Positions 28,410-38,564 of a DNA stretch of 64,000 bases are shown here, piece by piece. Made by a program: the position numbers and the translations under genes. Under the pieces are notes generated by a model that did not search any database, was not told where the DNA came from, and saw only the letters and a list, made by a program, of their open reading frames with translations. The stretch is from Flavobacterium sp. LC2016-13 (GTDB lineage: Bacteria > Bacteroidota > Bacteroidia > Flavobacteriales > Flavobacteriaceae), in the NCBI RefSeq assembly GCF_009707955.1, contig NZ_WMDQ01000012.1:62001-126000 (forward strand), read 5' to 3'. The number at the start of each line of letters is the position of its first letter. Position 1 is the stretch's first letter.

Positions 28410-28829
28410 ATGAAATTTACAAGAAAAGCAAATGCGAACTGGCAAGGAACCGGTATGGAAGGAAAAGGAACTATTAGTACACAAAGTACAACCTTGGATA
28501 AAGCACAATTATCTTTTAAAACAAGATTTGCAGACGGAGTTGGAACAAATCCGGAAGAACTTGTTGCAGCAGCACATTCAGGCTGTTTTACGATGCAATT
28601 GAGTTTTTTATTGAATGAAGGAGGTTTTACTGCAGATGATCTATCTACAGAGGCTACTGTAACTTTTGAGGACGGAACAATAACTTTAATTCATTTAGAT
28701 TTAAAAGGAAAAGTACCTTCTATTTCAGCAGAAGAATTTGAAAAAACAGCAGCAAAAGCAAAAGAAATCTGTCCGATATCTAAACTTTTAAATACTACTA
28801 TTACTTTATCTGCTACTCTGGTTAGCTAA
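28410..28829 (+). CDS. OsmC-family peroxiredoxin-like protein
   Basis: A 139-residue cytoplasmic protein. OsmC-type proteins reduce organic hydroperoxides with two cysteines, here in AAHSGCFTMQLS (about residue 58) and CPISKLL (about residue 125). The conserved start MKFTRKANANWQGTG fixes the ATG at 28410; a longer frame from a TTG at 28344 would only add an unrelated N-terminus. It stands alone and is closed by a bidirectional terminator. Confidence 0.93.
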   Translation: MKFTRKANANWQGTGMEGKGTISTQSTTLDKAQLSFKTRFADGVGTNPEELVAAAHSGCFTMQLSFLLNEGGFTADDLSTEATVTFEDGTITLIHLDLKGKVPSISAEEFEKTAAKAKEICPISKLLNTTITLSATLVS

Positions 28830-28848
28830 TGAAATAATTTTAAAGCAT

Positions 28849-28882
28849 AAAAAAACCATTCACCGCGGTGAATGGTTTTTTT
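28849..28882. terminator. Bidirectional terminator between convergent genes
   Basis: A perfect palindrome AAAAAACCATTCACC-GC-GGTGAATGGTTTTTT. The A and T runs on each side serve both the osmC-like gene (+) and the TPR gene (-). Confidence 0.92.
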
Positions 28883-28900
28883 ATAGAAAATAATGAATGA

Positions 28901-30172
28901 TTAGTTCATTGTTGCTTTTAATGCTTTTGCTTCTGCAGTCATTTCTAATGCTTTGTAAACCCCTAGTAATGTTTTTGAAACATCTTCATTTTTAGGATCT
29001 AATTCATGTGCTTTTTTAAGATAAGGAATAACTCCTTTAAAAACACCTTCTCTTTGTGCTTTAAGCACATCGTAGCGTTTCATATCTTTTGCAGATGTAC
29101 CCAATTTATTCATTTCATCAATAATTGGTTTTTCAGCTTCTAATTTTAACGCTGCAAGGTTAAGATATGCATTTGTATAATTTGGATCAATTTCAATTGC
29201 CTTATTATAGTATTTTTCAGCATCTTCAGGGTTTTTAGCATTAGCGCTAATTACACCTAAATTAAAAATCAAGTCAGCATTTTTAGGATCTTTTTGCAAA
29301 GCTTCACCAACTAGTTTTTTATACGTATCAAAATCTTTAGTTTCAAGATATAAATTAGCTTGAGTAAGAATTAAAGATGAATCATCAGGATTTGTTGTTC
29401 TTGCATCAGCAATCGCTTTTTTCGCATCTTCGATACGTCCTTTTTGAACTAAAATTAAAGCTAAGTTTTTGTAGATCTCACCTCTTTTAGAAGGAATAGC
29501 TTCAGTTTTTGGTTTTTCGTGAGTTCCTAATTTTACAGCTAAATCTCTTTCGCTTGCTGTATTGAAACCATCTTCGCTACCTGAAGCTTTGTTTACTGCT
29601 GTATAACTTGTTCCTTTACCAGAATAATTTAGTTTTTTCAACTCTTCATACATTGGCAAAGCAGTATCAAAATCCTGAGCATTTACAGCTGTAGAAGCAG
29701 CGTAGTATAAATTGATAGTATCTTTTTTATCTAATAAATAAGCATCGTACAATTTTTTTGCACCGTCACTATGTTTGTTAGCTTGTGTGTCTGCAATAGC
29801 TGCATTAATTAATTTACCTTTAATTTCTGCGATAGATGCAGCAGCCTGAGTTGAATATTTTTGTTTTCCAGACTCTTTTTCAATGTCAATTAATTTTTTA
29901 TAGCTTTCAGCAGCAAGAGATAAGTTTGTACCTGTATCTACACTTTTGTTTGCTAAATCTAATAATGCATTACCTTTTACAAAGTAATATTGTGCTTGTT
30001 CAACATCCTTGGCATTTACAACCAGGTTTTCAGCATCTTTTAATATGGTTATTGCTCCTTGAGCATCTCCGCCTTTTAATGCTTTCTCTGCACTTTTGAT
30101 TTGATCTTTTTGAGCAAAAGTAGCTACTGAAATCAATAATGCTGATGCAAGTATTACATATTTACTTTTCAT
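28901..30172 (-). CDS. Periplasmic TPR protein
   Basis: A 423-residue protein with a signal peptide (1-20, ATFA|Q) followed by TPR units, for example ADLIFNLGVISANAKNPEDAEKYYNKAIEIDPNYTNA split across residues 300-337. It begins 47 bp after gyrA on the same strand, with no terminator visible between them, so it is probably co-transcribed with gyrA. TPR proteins of this kind act as interaction scaffolds; no specific partner can be named. Confidence 0.92.
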   Translation of the reverse strand: MKSKYVILASALLISVATFAQKDQIKSAEKALKGGDAQGAITILKDAENLVVNAKDVEQAQYYFVKGNALLDLANKSVDTGTNLSLAAESYKKLIDIEKESGKQKYSTQAAASIAEIKGKLINAAIADTQANKHSDGAKKLYDAYLLDKKDTINLYYAASTAVNAQDFDTALPMYEELKKLNYSGKGTSYTAVNKASGSEDGFNTASERDLAVKLGTHEKPKTEAIPSKRGEIYKNLALILVQKGRIEDAKKAIADARTTNPDDSSLILTQANLYLETKDFDTYKKLVGEALQKDPKNADLIFNLGVISANAKNPEDAEKYYNKAIEIDPNYTNAYLNLAALKLEAEKPIIDEMNKLGTSAKDMKRYDVLKAQREGVFKGVIPYLKKAHELDPKNEDVSKTLLGVYKALEMTAEAKALKATMN

Positions 30173-30219
30173 AGTATTCTAATTTGTATTTAATTTTAAT
30201 TTTTGTGGTTTTATATTTT

Positions 30220-32856
30220 CTATTCTTCAGATTCTTCCTCTGAATCGTCTTCGTCTTCTACTTCTTCGTCAGAATCATCGTCGTCATCTTCAACAGTACC
30301 GTCATCCTCAAGAACTTCTAAATCTGGTTTAACCCTTTCAATAGCAGATTCAATAACATTACCATCTTCATCAACAATAACTTCAGCAACATCGTCTTTC
30401 ATAACTTTTGTTACAGCAGCAATAGAATCTTTACCTTTTAAGTTAATCAATCGAACACCTTGTGTTGCACGACCCATTACACGTAAATCTTCAATCGCCA
30501 TTCTGATTGTTAATCCTGATTTATTGATAATCATTAAATCATCAGCATCTGTTACGGCATTAATCGAAATTAATTTTCCTGTTTTCTCTGTGATGTTAAG
30601 TGTTTTTACACCTTTTCCACCACGATTCGTGATTCTGTAAACATCTTCTCCATCGTCGTCAACTAATTTAGTACGTTTACCGTATCCATTTTCAGTTACA
30701 ACTAAAATTTGCGAATCGTTAACATTATCTTTATCGACAGTAACCATACCAATTACTTCATCAGTATCGTCTTTTAACGTAATTCCACGAACTCCGGAAG
30801 CCGTTCTTCCCATCGGACGTGTTTTTGTTTCTTCAAAACGAACTAATTTACCGGACTTAACAGCTAAAATAATTTGGCTTTCTCCGTTAGTTAATTTTGC
30901 TTCAAGTAATTCATCACCTTCTTTAATTGTAATAGCAGCAACACCATTTACTCTTGGTTTAGAATATTTCTCTAAAGAAGTTTTCTTAACCTGACCTTTT
31001 TTGGTAACCATTACAAGATTATGACTATTGATATAATCTTTATCTTTTAAATCCTGAGTGCAAATAAAAGCTTTTACTTTATCATCGCTTTCAATATTTA
31101 CAAGATTCTGAATTGCTCTACCTTTTGCAGTTTTACTTCCTTCAGGAATTTCATAAACACGCATCCAGAAACATTTTCCTTTTTGCGTAAAGAACATCAT
31201 ATATTGGTGGTTGGTTGCAACGAACATGTGTTCAAGGAAATCCTGATCTCTTGTTCCTGCGCTTTTTTGTCCAACTCCTCCTCTATTTTGAGTTTTGTAC
31301 TCTGTTAAGTTTGTACGTTTGATATAACCAGCGTGAGAAATTGTAATTACCACATTTTCATCTGCAATTAAATCTTCGATACTTACATCTCCACCAGAAT
31401 ATTCAATTTGAGAACGACGGGCATCTCCGTATTTCTCACGTATTTCTTCAAGTTCTTCTTTAATTAATGCCGTTCTTAAATTAACATCTGCCAATAAAGC
31501 TTTTAAGTGCTCGATTAACTTCATCAATTCTTCAAACTCAGCTCTTAATTTATCTTGTTCCAGACCTGTTAACTGACGTAAACGCATCTCAACAATGGCA
31601 CGAGCCTGAATATCTGATAATTTAAATCTTTCGATTAATTTCTCACGTGCTTCTTCTGTATTTTTAGAACCTCTAATAATAGCAATTACTTCGTCGATAT
31701 TATCAGACGCAATAATTAAACCTTCTAAGATATGTGCTCTTTCTTCTGCTTTACGCAATTCAAATTGCGTTCTGCGAACTACAACATCATGACGGTGCTC
31801 AATAAAATAGTGAATCATATCTTTTAGATTCAACATTTGTGGGCGACCTTTTACCAGTGCAATATTATTTACACTAAAAGATGATTGTAATGATGTGAAC
31901 TTATATAAGGTATTCAAAACTACGTTTGGCGTAGCGTCACGTTTCAGGATATAAACGATACGCATACCGTTTCTATCAGATTCGTCACGAATATTCGCAA
32001 TACCGTCAATTTTTTTATCGTTTACCAAATCAGCCGTACGTTTGATCATTTCGGCTTTGTTAACCTGATATGGAATCTCGGTAACAATGATACATTCTCT
32101 TCCGTCAACTTCTTCAAAACCAACTTTCGCACGCATAACAATACGTCCTCTTCCAGTTTTAAAAGCTTCACGAACACCTTCATAACCATATATTACACCA
32201 CCGGTTGGAAAATCCGGCGCTTTAATATGTGTAATTAATTCGTCTATTTCAATATCGTTATTATCAAGGTACGCCAAAGTACCATTAATAACCTCTGTTA
32301 AATTGTGTGGAGGCATATTTGTTGCCATACCAACCGCAATACCAGTTGCTCCATTTACCAATAAAGTAGGAACTCTTGTAGGCATTACTTTTGGCTCATA
32401 TAAAGTATCGTCAAAGTTCAATTGAAAATCAACTGTTTCTTTTTCGATATCTGCCATAATATCTTCTGAAATTTTGCGCATTCTGGCCTCCGTATAACGC
32501 ATTGCTGCCGGACTATCACCATCAACAGAACCAAAGTTACCTTGCCCGTCTACTAATAAATAACGCATACTCCATTCTTGAGCCATACGTACCATTGCAT
32601 CATAAACCGAAGTATCTCCGTGTGGGTGATACTTACCCAGAACCTCTCCTACGATTCTTGCAGATTTTTTGTGGGCAGATCTTGAAGTTACACCTAAATC
32701 ATACATTCCGTAAAGAACTCTTCGATGCACTGGTTTCAAGCCATCTCTAACATCAGGAAGCGCTCTCGATACAATTACTGACATCGAATAATCGATGTAA
32801 GCTGATTTCATTTCATCTTCAATGTTAATAGGAATTAACTTTTCTCCTTCAGACAT
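30220..32856 (-). CDS. gyrA: DNA gyrase subunit A
   Basis: The 878-residue A subunit of gyrase cuts and rejoins DNA to introduce negative supercoils. Catalytic Tyr121 is in AAMRYTEARM. The quinolone-determining region reads HPHGDTSVYDA, with Thr82 at the position of E. coli Ser83 and Asp86 at that of Asp87, so no obvious resistance substitution is present. The C-terminal beta-pinwheel includes a GyrA-box-like TNRGGKG. The last 40 residues are almost all Asp/Glu/Ser, an acidic tail that may modulate DNA wrapping. A TPR gene follows. Confidence 0.97.
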   Translation of the reverse strand: MSEGEKLIPINIEDEMKSAYIDYSMSVIVSRALPDVRDGLKPVHRRVLYGMYDLGVTSRSAHKKSARIVGEVLGKYHPHGDTSVYDAMVRMAQEWSMRYLLVDGQGNFGSVDGDSPAAMRYTEARMRKISEDIMADIEKETVDFQLNFDDTLYEPKVMPTRVPTLLVNGATGIAVGMATNMPPHNLTEVINGTLAYLDNNDIEIDELITHIKAPDFPTGGVIYGYEGVREAFKTGRGRIVMRAKVGFEEVDGRECIIVTEIPYQVNKAEMIKRTADLVNDKKIDGIANIRDESDRNGMRIVYILKRDATPNVVLNTLYKFTSLQSSFSVNNIALVKGRPQMLNLKDMIHYFIEHRHDVVVRRTQFELRKAEERAHILEGLIIASDNIDEVIAIIRGSKNTEEAREKLIERFKLSDIQARAIVEMRLRQLTGLEQDKLRAEFEELMKLIEHLKALLADVNLRTALIKEELEEIREKYGDARRSQIEYSGGDVSIEDLIADENVVITISHAGYIKRTNLTEYKTQNRGGVGQKSAGTRDQDFLEHMFVATNHQYMMFFTQKGKCFWMRVYEIPEGSKTAKGRAIQNLVNIESDDKVKAFICTQDLKDKDYINSHNLVMVTKKGQVKKTSLEKYSKPRVNGVAAITIKEGDELLEAKLTNGESQIILAVKSGKLVRFEETKTRPMGRTASGVRGITLKDDTDEVIGMVTVDKDNVNDSQILVVTENGYGKRTKLVDDDGEDVYRITNRGGKGVKTLNITEKTGKLISINAVTDADDLMIINKSGLTIRMAIEDLRVMGRATQGVRLINLKGKDSIAAVTKVMKDDVAEVIVDEDGNVIESAIERVKPDLEVLEDDGTVEDDDDDSDEEVEDEDDSEEESEE

Positions 32857-33114
32857 AAGTTGTTATGTTTTAATAATTACATTAGTTTCAAAGCGTGCCA
32901 AGATACGGTTTTTTGAAATTTTTTCAGCTATTTACTTACACTTATTTCAATGATTTATTAACAACTTTATTTCTGCTTTTAGTTAATAAATTAAGCGTTT
33001 TTTAACGCTTTTATTGTTATTTTTTTTGTCAATTAGCTGACAGGACATTTGGAAGGGTACGGTTTTTGTTTTTCAAACAGTAATTCATTAAATTTACAAT
33101 ACCAATTATATATT

Positions 33115-35661
33115 ATGGATGATAATTTTTCACCAAGAGTAAAAGATGTTATTACATACAGTAAGGAAGAAGCCCTACGTTTAGGACACGACTTTATTGG
33201 TACTGAACATCTAATGCTAGGCATTTTAAGAGATGGTAACGGAAAAGCTATTCATATACTTAATAACCTAGCGGTCGATTTAGATCATTTACGCAGGAAG
33301 GTAGAAATACTGAGTCCAGCCAACCAGAGCGTTGAAGTAAATGCAGAAAAGAAAAACCTTCATCTTACCCGACAGGCCGAAAGGGCACTGAAGACCACTT
33401 TTCTTGAAGCTAAAGTATTTCAAAGCTCATCGATTAGCACAGCTCACCTGCTTCTATGTATCTTACGAAACGAAAACGATCCAACAACCAAGCTATTGAA
33501 TAAGCTAAAAATAGATTATGACATAGCTAAAGAACAATATTTAAACATGACGCCAAACGAAGAAGAATTCTTAGAAAACTTGCCAAGAAACGAATCGTAT
33601 AATGACGATTCAGGACAAGATGACAGTCTTAAAGAAAGCAGTTTTAATAATCCAGCCAATAAGTCAAACAAAAAATCTAAAACTCCGGTGTTAGATAATT
33701 TTGGGAGAGATTTAACAGAAATGGCAGAAGAAGGAAAACTAGATCCTGTTGTAGGACGCGAGAAAGAAATTGAACGTGTTTCTCAAATTTTAAGCCGTAG
33801 AAAAAAGAACAACCCGCTACTTATTGGAGAGCCTGGAGTTGGTAAATCTGCTATTGCAGAAGGACTTGCATTACGTATCATTCAGAAAAAAGTATCTCGT
33901 ATCCTTTTCAACAAACGTGTGGTAACACTTGATTTGGCAAGTTTAGTTGCCGGAACAAAATACCGAGGCCAGTTTGAAGAAAGAATGAAAGCCGTAATGA
34001 ACGAACTTGAAAAAAATGATGATATTATTCTTTTCATTGATGAAATTCATACTATTGTAGGTGCTGGTGGAGCAACAGGTTCTCTTGATGCTTCAAACAT
34101 GTTTAAACCTGCTTTAGCAAGAGGCGAAATTCAATGTATTGGTGCTACAACTCTTGATGAGTACAGACAATATATTGAGAAAGATGGAGCTTTAGAAAGA
34201 CGTTTTCAAAAAGTAATTGTTGAACCAACTTCTGTTGAAGAAACGATTGCTATTTTGAACAACATTAAAGATAAATACGAAGATCACCACAATGTGACTT
34301 ATACCCAGGAGGCAATTGAAGCTTGTGTTAAACTAACAAACAGATATATGTCTGAGCGTTTTTTACCGGACAAAGCTATTGATGCCCTTGACGAAGCTGG
34401 TTCCCGCGTACACATTACTAACATTGATGTTCCTAAACAAATTCTTGATTTAGAACGTCAGTTAGAAGAAGTGCGTGAAAACAAAAATATGGTTGTTAAA
34501 AAACAAAAATATGAAGAAGCAGCCAAACTTCGTGATGATGAAAAACGCATTGAAAAAGATTTAGCTGTTGCGCAGGAACAATGGGAAGAAGATTCTAAAA
34601 ACAACCGTATTGAAGTTACAGAAGATAATGTAGCCGATGTTGTTTCGATGATGACTGGAATTCCTGTTAACAGAATTGCACAAACAGAAAGTAATAAACT
34701 GGCTAAATTACCTGAATTAATTCAGAATAAAGTAATTGGTCAAAACGAAGCAGTTTTAAAAATTGCCCGTTCTATTCAGCGTAACAGAGCCGGACTTAAA
34801 GATCCTAACAAACCAATTGGTTCATTCATTTTCTTAGGTCAGACTGGAGTTGGTAAAACTCAATTAGCGAAAGTTTTAGCAAAAGAATTATTCGATTCTG
34901 AAGATGCATTAGTTCGTATCGACATGAGCGAATACATGGAAAAATTTGCAATTTCTCGTTTAGTTGGAGCGCCTCCGGGATACGTAGGTTACGAAGAAGG
35001 TGGTCAATTGACTGAAAAAGTTCGTAGAAAACCATATTGTGTTGTACTTTTAGATGAAATCGAAAAAGCGCATCCGGATGTGTTTAATATGATGTTACAA
35101 GTTCTTGATGATGGATATTTGACTGATAGCTTAGGTCGCAAAATCGACTTTAAAAATACTATTATTATCATGACTTCTAATGTTGGAGCACGTCAATTAA
35201 AAGATTTTGGACAAGGTGTTGGATTTGGAACTGCTGCAAAAGTGGCTCAAGCCGATGAAAACTCAAAAAGCATTATCGAAAATGCATTGAAAAAAACTTT
35301 TGCTCCTGAATTCTTAAACAGAATTGATGATGTAATTGTATTTAACGCATTAGAAAAAGGTGACATCGATTTGATTATCGATATCGAACTTGCGAAACTA
35401 TATTCTCGTATTGCTGAGTTAGGTTATAAATTAAACCTTACTGACAAAGCAAAAGCATTTATTGCCGAGAAAGGTTTTGACAGACAATTTGGAGCAAGAC
35501 CTCTAAAAAGAGCGATCCAGAAATATGTTGAAGATTTGTTAGCAGAAGAAATCATTACTTCAAAAATTCATTCAGGTGATGAAATTTTAATGGATTTAAA
35601 AGATGATTCTCAAGAACTTTCAGTAGAAATACATAAAGCAGAAGAGCCTACAAATCTATAA
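33115..35661 (+). CDS. clpC: ATP-dependent Clp protease ATP-binding subunit ClpC
   Basis: This 848-residue Hsp100 unfoldase feeds substrates to ClpP. Order: Clp N-domain repeats (1-145), AAA-1 with Walker A GEPGVGKS (238-245), a UVR-type middle segment (about 420-460, KYEEAAKLRDDEKR), AAA-2 with GQTGVGKT (575-582), and a ClpB-type D2 C-domain. The start MDDNFSPRVKDVI at 33115 gives the normal ClpC N-terminus; a longer frame from 33049 adds residues not found in the family. It is divergent from gyrA. Confidence 0.97.
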   Translation: MDDNFSPRVKDVITYSKEEALRLGHDFIGTEHLMLGILRDGNGKAIHILNNLAVDLDHLRRKVEILSPANQSVEVNAEKKNLHLTRQAERALKTTFLEAKVFQSSSISTAHLLLCILRNENDPTTKLLNKLKIDYDIAKEQYLNMTPNEEEFLENLPRNESYNDDSGQDDSLKESSFNNPANKSNKKSKTPVLDNFGRDLTEMAEEGKLDPVVGREKEIERVSQILSRRKKNNPLLIGEPGVGKSAIAEGLALRIIQKKVSRILFNKRVVTLDLASLVAGTKYRGQFEERMKAVMNELEKNDDIILFIDEIHTIVGAGGATGSLDASNMFKPALARGEIQCIGATTLDEYRQYIEKDGALERRFQKVIVEPTSVEETIAILNNIKDKYEDHHNVTYTQEAIEACVKLTNRYMSERFLPDKAIDALDEAGSRVHITNIDVPKQILDLERQLEEVRENKNMVVKKQKYEEAAKLRDDEKRIEKDLAVAQEQWEEDSKNNRIEVTEDNVADVVSMMTGIPVNRIAQTESNKLAKLPELIQNKVIGQNEAVLKIARSIQRNRAGLKDPNKPIGSFIFLGQTGVGKTQLAKVLAKELFDSEDALVRIDMSEYMEKFAISRLVGAPPGYVGYEEGGQLTEKVRRKPYCVVLLDEIEKAHPDVFNMMLQVLDDGYLTDSLGRKIDFKNTIIIMTSNVGARQLKDFGQGVGFGTAAKVAQADENSKSIIENALKKTFAPEFLNRIDDVIVFNALEKGDIDLIIDIELAKLYSRIAELGYKLNLTDKAKAFIAEKGFDRQFGARPLKRAIQKYVEDLLAEEIITSKIHSGDEILMDLKDDSQELSVEIHKAEEPTNL

Positions 35662-35680
35662 AATAGTTAAATTTTATAAC

Positions 35681-35728
35681 AAGAATAACAAACCCGTTAC
35701 GTTTTTATAACATAACGGGTTTATTCTT
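35681..35728 (+). terminator. Terminator after clpC
   Basis: AAACCCGTTA (35690-35699) pairs with TAACGGGTTT (35713-35722), and the stem extends through AAGAATAA / TTATTCTT with a small bulge. It lies 28 bp after the stop. Confidence 0.82.
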
Positions 35729-35801
35729 TAGGTAAAATGCTTAATTTTTAAAAAGGAAATGGTTACATTTGATATTAAAATTTTATAATTAAATACTACG
35801 T

Positions 35802-37172
35802 ATGCTTCAAAACAAAGTCATTTTAGGTAGCGAAGAATGGTGCTCATTTCCTGAACTCGGAATTCCTACAATCAAGGCTCGTGTCGATTCTGGCGCAAAA
35901 ACTTCAGCAATGCACGCTATAAACATAGCTCCTTTTATAAAAAATGACGCCAATTGGGTGAAATTTGATATTAATCCAATTCAGAATAATACCAAAACCA
36001 TTATTCATTGTGAAGCTCCGTTGGTAGATAAAAGAATTGTAAAAAGTTCAAGCGGTTTTAGAGAACATCGTTATGTTATTCAAACCAATTTAAAAATTGG
36101 CGATACAAAATGGCCAATCGAAATGACGTTGACTAATCGTGACTCAATGGGTTTTCGTATGCTTTTAGGCCGCGAAGCTATGAGCGGTCGTGTATTGGTT
36201 GATCCCGAAGAAAAATATTTACTTGGTCAACCATCGACAGAAGCATTAAAAGAATTATATCAAAACTCTGAAAAAGCAACTTCTGGTTTACGAATTGGTC
36301 TTTTGGCCAGTAATCCTGAATTATATAGTAACAAAAGAATCATGGAAGCGGGTGAAATGCGCGGTCATGAAATGCATTTTTTGAATATCAAAGAATGTTA
36401 TATGAAACTGGATGCCAAAACACCTGAAATTCATTATCGTGGTGGAAAAATATTAAATCAGTTTGATGCTATTATTCCGAGAATTCGACCAAGTATCACT
36501 TTTTATGGTTGCGCTTTAACGCGTCAGTTTGAAGCTTTAAAAGTTTACTGCTTAAATTCGGCCACAGCCATAACACAATCAAGAGATAAATTATATTCGC
36601 TACAATTGCTTTTAAATAGCGGAATTGACATTCCAACAACCGGTTTTGCCAATTCTCCTTTAGACACCGACAATTTAATTAAAATGGTTGGAGGTTCTCC
36701 TTTAATTGTAAAATTATTAGAAGGAACACAAGGAAAAGGTGTTGTTTTAGCCGAAACCAAAAAAGCAGCAGAAAGCGTTATTAATGCTTTTAAAAGTTTG
36801 AATGCCAATATTTTAGTTCAGGAATTTATTAAAGAAGCCAACGGAAAAGATATTCGTTGTTTCGTAATCGACGGAAAAGTTGTTGCTGCAATTCAGCGTG
36901 AAGCAATGCCTGGCGAATTTAGAGCTAACATTCATCTTGGAGGAACGGCTTCTGTAATCAAAGTTACACCTGAAGAAAAAAAGATCGCCATAAAAGCTGC
37001 AAAAGCAATGGATTTAAAAGTAGCCGGAGTTGATATTATTCGTTCTTCAAAAGGACCATTATTGTTAGAAGTAAATTCTTCTCCAGGTCTTGAAGGAATT
37101 GAAGGTGCAACCAATAAAGATATTGCGGGAGAAATGATCAGAGCAATTGAAAAGAATTTCAAGCTTATATAA
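35802..37172 (+). CDS. Fused RimB-like aspartic/zinc protease and RimK-like ATP-grasp ligase
   Basis: A 456-residue cytoplasmic protein of two domains. Residues 1-140 are a retropepsin-like domain of the ATP-dependent zinc protease family (PF05618, RimB-like) with its active-site motif RVDSGAKTSA (Asp29). Residues about 165-456 are an ATP-grasp ligase like RimK, which adds glutamate residues to ribosomal protein S6; visible parts are SRDKLYSLQLLL, EGTQGKGVVL and LLEVNSSPGLEGIEG. RimK and a RimB-like protease act on the same tail in opposite directions, so the fusion may combine addition and trimming. The acceptor protein here is not known. Confidence 0.9.
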   Translation: MLQNKVILGSEEWCSFPELGIPTIKARVDSGAKTSAMHAINIAPFIKNDANWVKFDINPIQNNTKTIIHCEAPLVDKRIVKSSSGFREHRYVIQTNLKIGDTKWPIEMTLTNRDSMGFRMLLGREAMSGRVLVDPEEKYLLGQPSTEALKELYQNSEKATSGLRIGLLASNPELYSNKRIMEAGEMRGHEMHFLNIKECYMKLDAKTPEIHYRGGKILNQFDAIIPRIRPSITFYGCALTRQFEALKVYCLNSATAITQSRDKLYSLQLLLNSGIDIPTTGFANSPLDTDNLIKMVGGSPLIVKLLEGTQGKGVVLAETKKAAESVINAFKSLNANILVQEFIKEANGKDIRCFVIDGKVVAAIQREAMPGEFRANIHLGGTASVIKVTPEEKKIAIKAAKAMDLKVAGVDIIRSSKGPLLLEVNSSPGLEGIEGATNKDIAGEMIRAIEKNFKLI

Positions 37173-37212
37173 ACTAGTTCATTTAAACTTAATACCGAAT
37201 AATTAATTTAGC

Positions 37213-37252
37213 AGCTTTGTCAAAGTTTAAAACTTTGACAAAGCTTTTTTTA
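37213..37252 (+). terminator. Strong terminator after the RimB-RimK gene
   Basis: A nearly continuous 15-bp stem AGCTTTGTCAAAGTT / AACTTTGACAAAGCT with a very short loop, followed by seven Ts. Confidence 0.9.
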
Positions 37253-37271
37253 AATTCAAAATAAATACAAA

Positions 37272-37790
37272 ATGATGCTACTTCCCTATTTAGATATTAT
37301 TGCCCGAAGTCTTGCAGTCTATTTTTTTATGACAATTGCTTTGAGAGTTTTTGGTAAAAAAGAACTTTCTCAGCTCAATACTGCTGATATTATCCTGATT
37401 TTACTAATCAGTAATTCGGTTCAAAATGCCATGGTTGGCCCTGACACCAGTCTTTGGGGAGGTTTGGTTGCAGCTTTAGCTTTATTTATAATCAACTTTG
37501 TGATCAAAAAACTAACTCATAAATACAAAGCTCTAAATGATTTATTGTTAGACAAACCGGAGATTTTAATTCACGATGGAAAATTAGATTTTAAGGCTTT
37601 GAGCAAATTAGACATTTCCCACGATGAATTGAGAGAAGCAATGCGTGAACATGGTTTAGAACATTTTACAGATGTAAAGCTTTGTATGCTAGAAATAGAC
37701 GGTACTATTAGTGTTATTTCAGAGGATAAAAAGGCTCTTAAACAAACACATTACAAACGAAAACACAACCATAAGAATTTTAGAAAATAA
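37272..37790 (+). CDS. YetF/DUF421 membrane protein
   Basis: A 172-residue inner-membrane protein with three N-terminal helices (IIARSLAVYFFMTIAL, IILILLISNSVQNAM, LVAALALFIINFVI) and a cytoplasmic domain carrying the family pattern KPEILIHDGKLD...HDELREAMREHG. This is the DUF421/YetF arrangement. Members of the family have been linked to spore or envelope functions in Firmicutes; the role here is unknown. It stands alone after a strong terminator. Confidence 0.92.
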   Translation: MMLLPYLDIIARSLAVYFFMTIALRVFGKKELSQLNTADIILILLISNSVQNAMVGPDTSLWGGLVAALALFIINFVIKKLTHKYKALNDLLLDKPEILIHDGKLDFKALSKLDISHDELREAMREHGLEHFTDVKLCMLEIDGTISVISEDKKALKQTHYKRKHNHKNFRK

Positions 37791-37804
37791 ATTTAAAAAA
37801 TAAT

Positions 37805-38308
37805 TTATTTTTCATTTACAGGAATTATAGATTTTCCATAGAAAGATAAAATTAATTCTTCATTAGCAAACCTGCCATCTAAATCAATTTTTAGAGGCGT
37901 TCTTACCAAAAGTGTACTGAAGTTTCCTTCTACATCAATGTAGATTTTTTTCTTACAATAATATTCAGAAGAATTTAAGTAATCCTGAATTGCATACAGC
38001 AGTTTTTTTCTTGAAGATCTTTCAATTCCCAACATATCGCCTACCTTAACAATTACTAATAAAGTATCATTTCTTTCTATCGAATAGTACTTTAATTTAT
38101 CTGTATCAATACCGTTTATTGACCTACTAACAGATCCTTTTACCAAATAGGAAATTATATCAAATTCTTCGTTTGGATTGTTGGTAACCTTTTTTTGATC
38201 TGCTCTTAAATAAACTTTTCTCAAATCGTCTTCTTTACAAGAAAATAGCGAGAAAATAACAACTAATAAATATAGTTTGGAAATTATATTATTTTTGAAT
38301 TTAAACAT
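37805..38308 (-). CDS. Hypothetical lipoprotein
   Basis: I do not recognise this 167-residue protein. The start at 38308 gives MFKFKNNIISKLYLLVVIFSLFSC, a regular type II signal with the lipid Cys at residue 24; a longer frame from 38347 places charged residues before it. The mature part is lysine- and isoleucine-rich with an estimated mixed alpha/beta fold. It converges on the yetF gene with only a 14-bp gap. Confidence 0.7.
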   Translation of the reverse strand: MFKFKNNIISKLYLLVVIFSLFSCKEDDLRKVYLRADQKKVTNNPNEEFDIISYLVKGSVSRSINGIDTDKLKYYSIERNDTLLVIVKVGDMLGIERSSRKKLLYAIQDYLNSSEYYCKKKIYIDVEGNFSTLLVRTPLKIDLDGRFANEELILSFYGKSIIPVNEK

Positions 38309-38475
38309 TCCTTTCAAGATTAACCACTTTTCAAAAATCACTTTCATCGGTTATAATTGTTACTATAAATACATTGAATAATTCCCGCAAAGGTCTTCTT
38401 ATACAATAATAATAACAGCCCGTAAAAGATTAATAAATCCTATTTAAAGACATTTATATCTCTGGATTTAACAAT

Positions 38476-38514
38476 AAAAAAAGGCCGATTTCAAATTGAA
38501 ATCGGCCTTTTTTT
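38476..38514. terminator. Bidirectional terminator
   Basis: AAAAAAAGGCCGATTTC-AAATT-GAAATCGGCCTTTTTT: a GC-rich core flanked by A and T runs. On the minus strand it terminates the Pit operon (stop at 38565). Confidence 0.92.
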
Positions 38515-38564
38515 ATAGATTTTAAAATGTGAATTAATCCTCACATTTCATAAATATCATCTTA

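Noticed and set aside
30203..30640. Serine-rich open frame on the plus strand over the gyrA tail
   Set aside because: It is the antisense of the GyrA acidic Asp/Glu tail; the serine runs come from GAT/GAA repeats read backwards. It has no independent start signal.
37805..38347. Longer start for the hypothetical lipoprotein at 38347
   Set aside because: The 13 extra residues put a second hydrophobic-charged stretch before the lipobox signal; the start at 38308 gives a standard type II signal.
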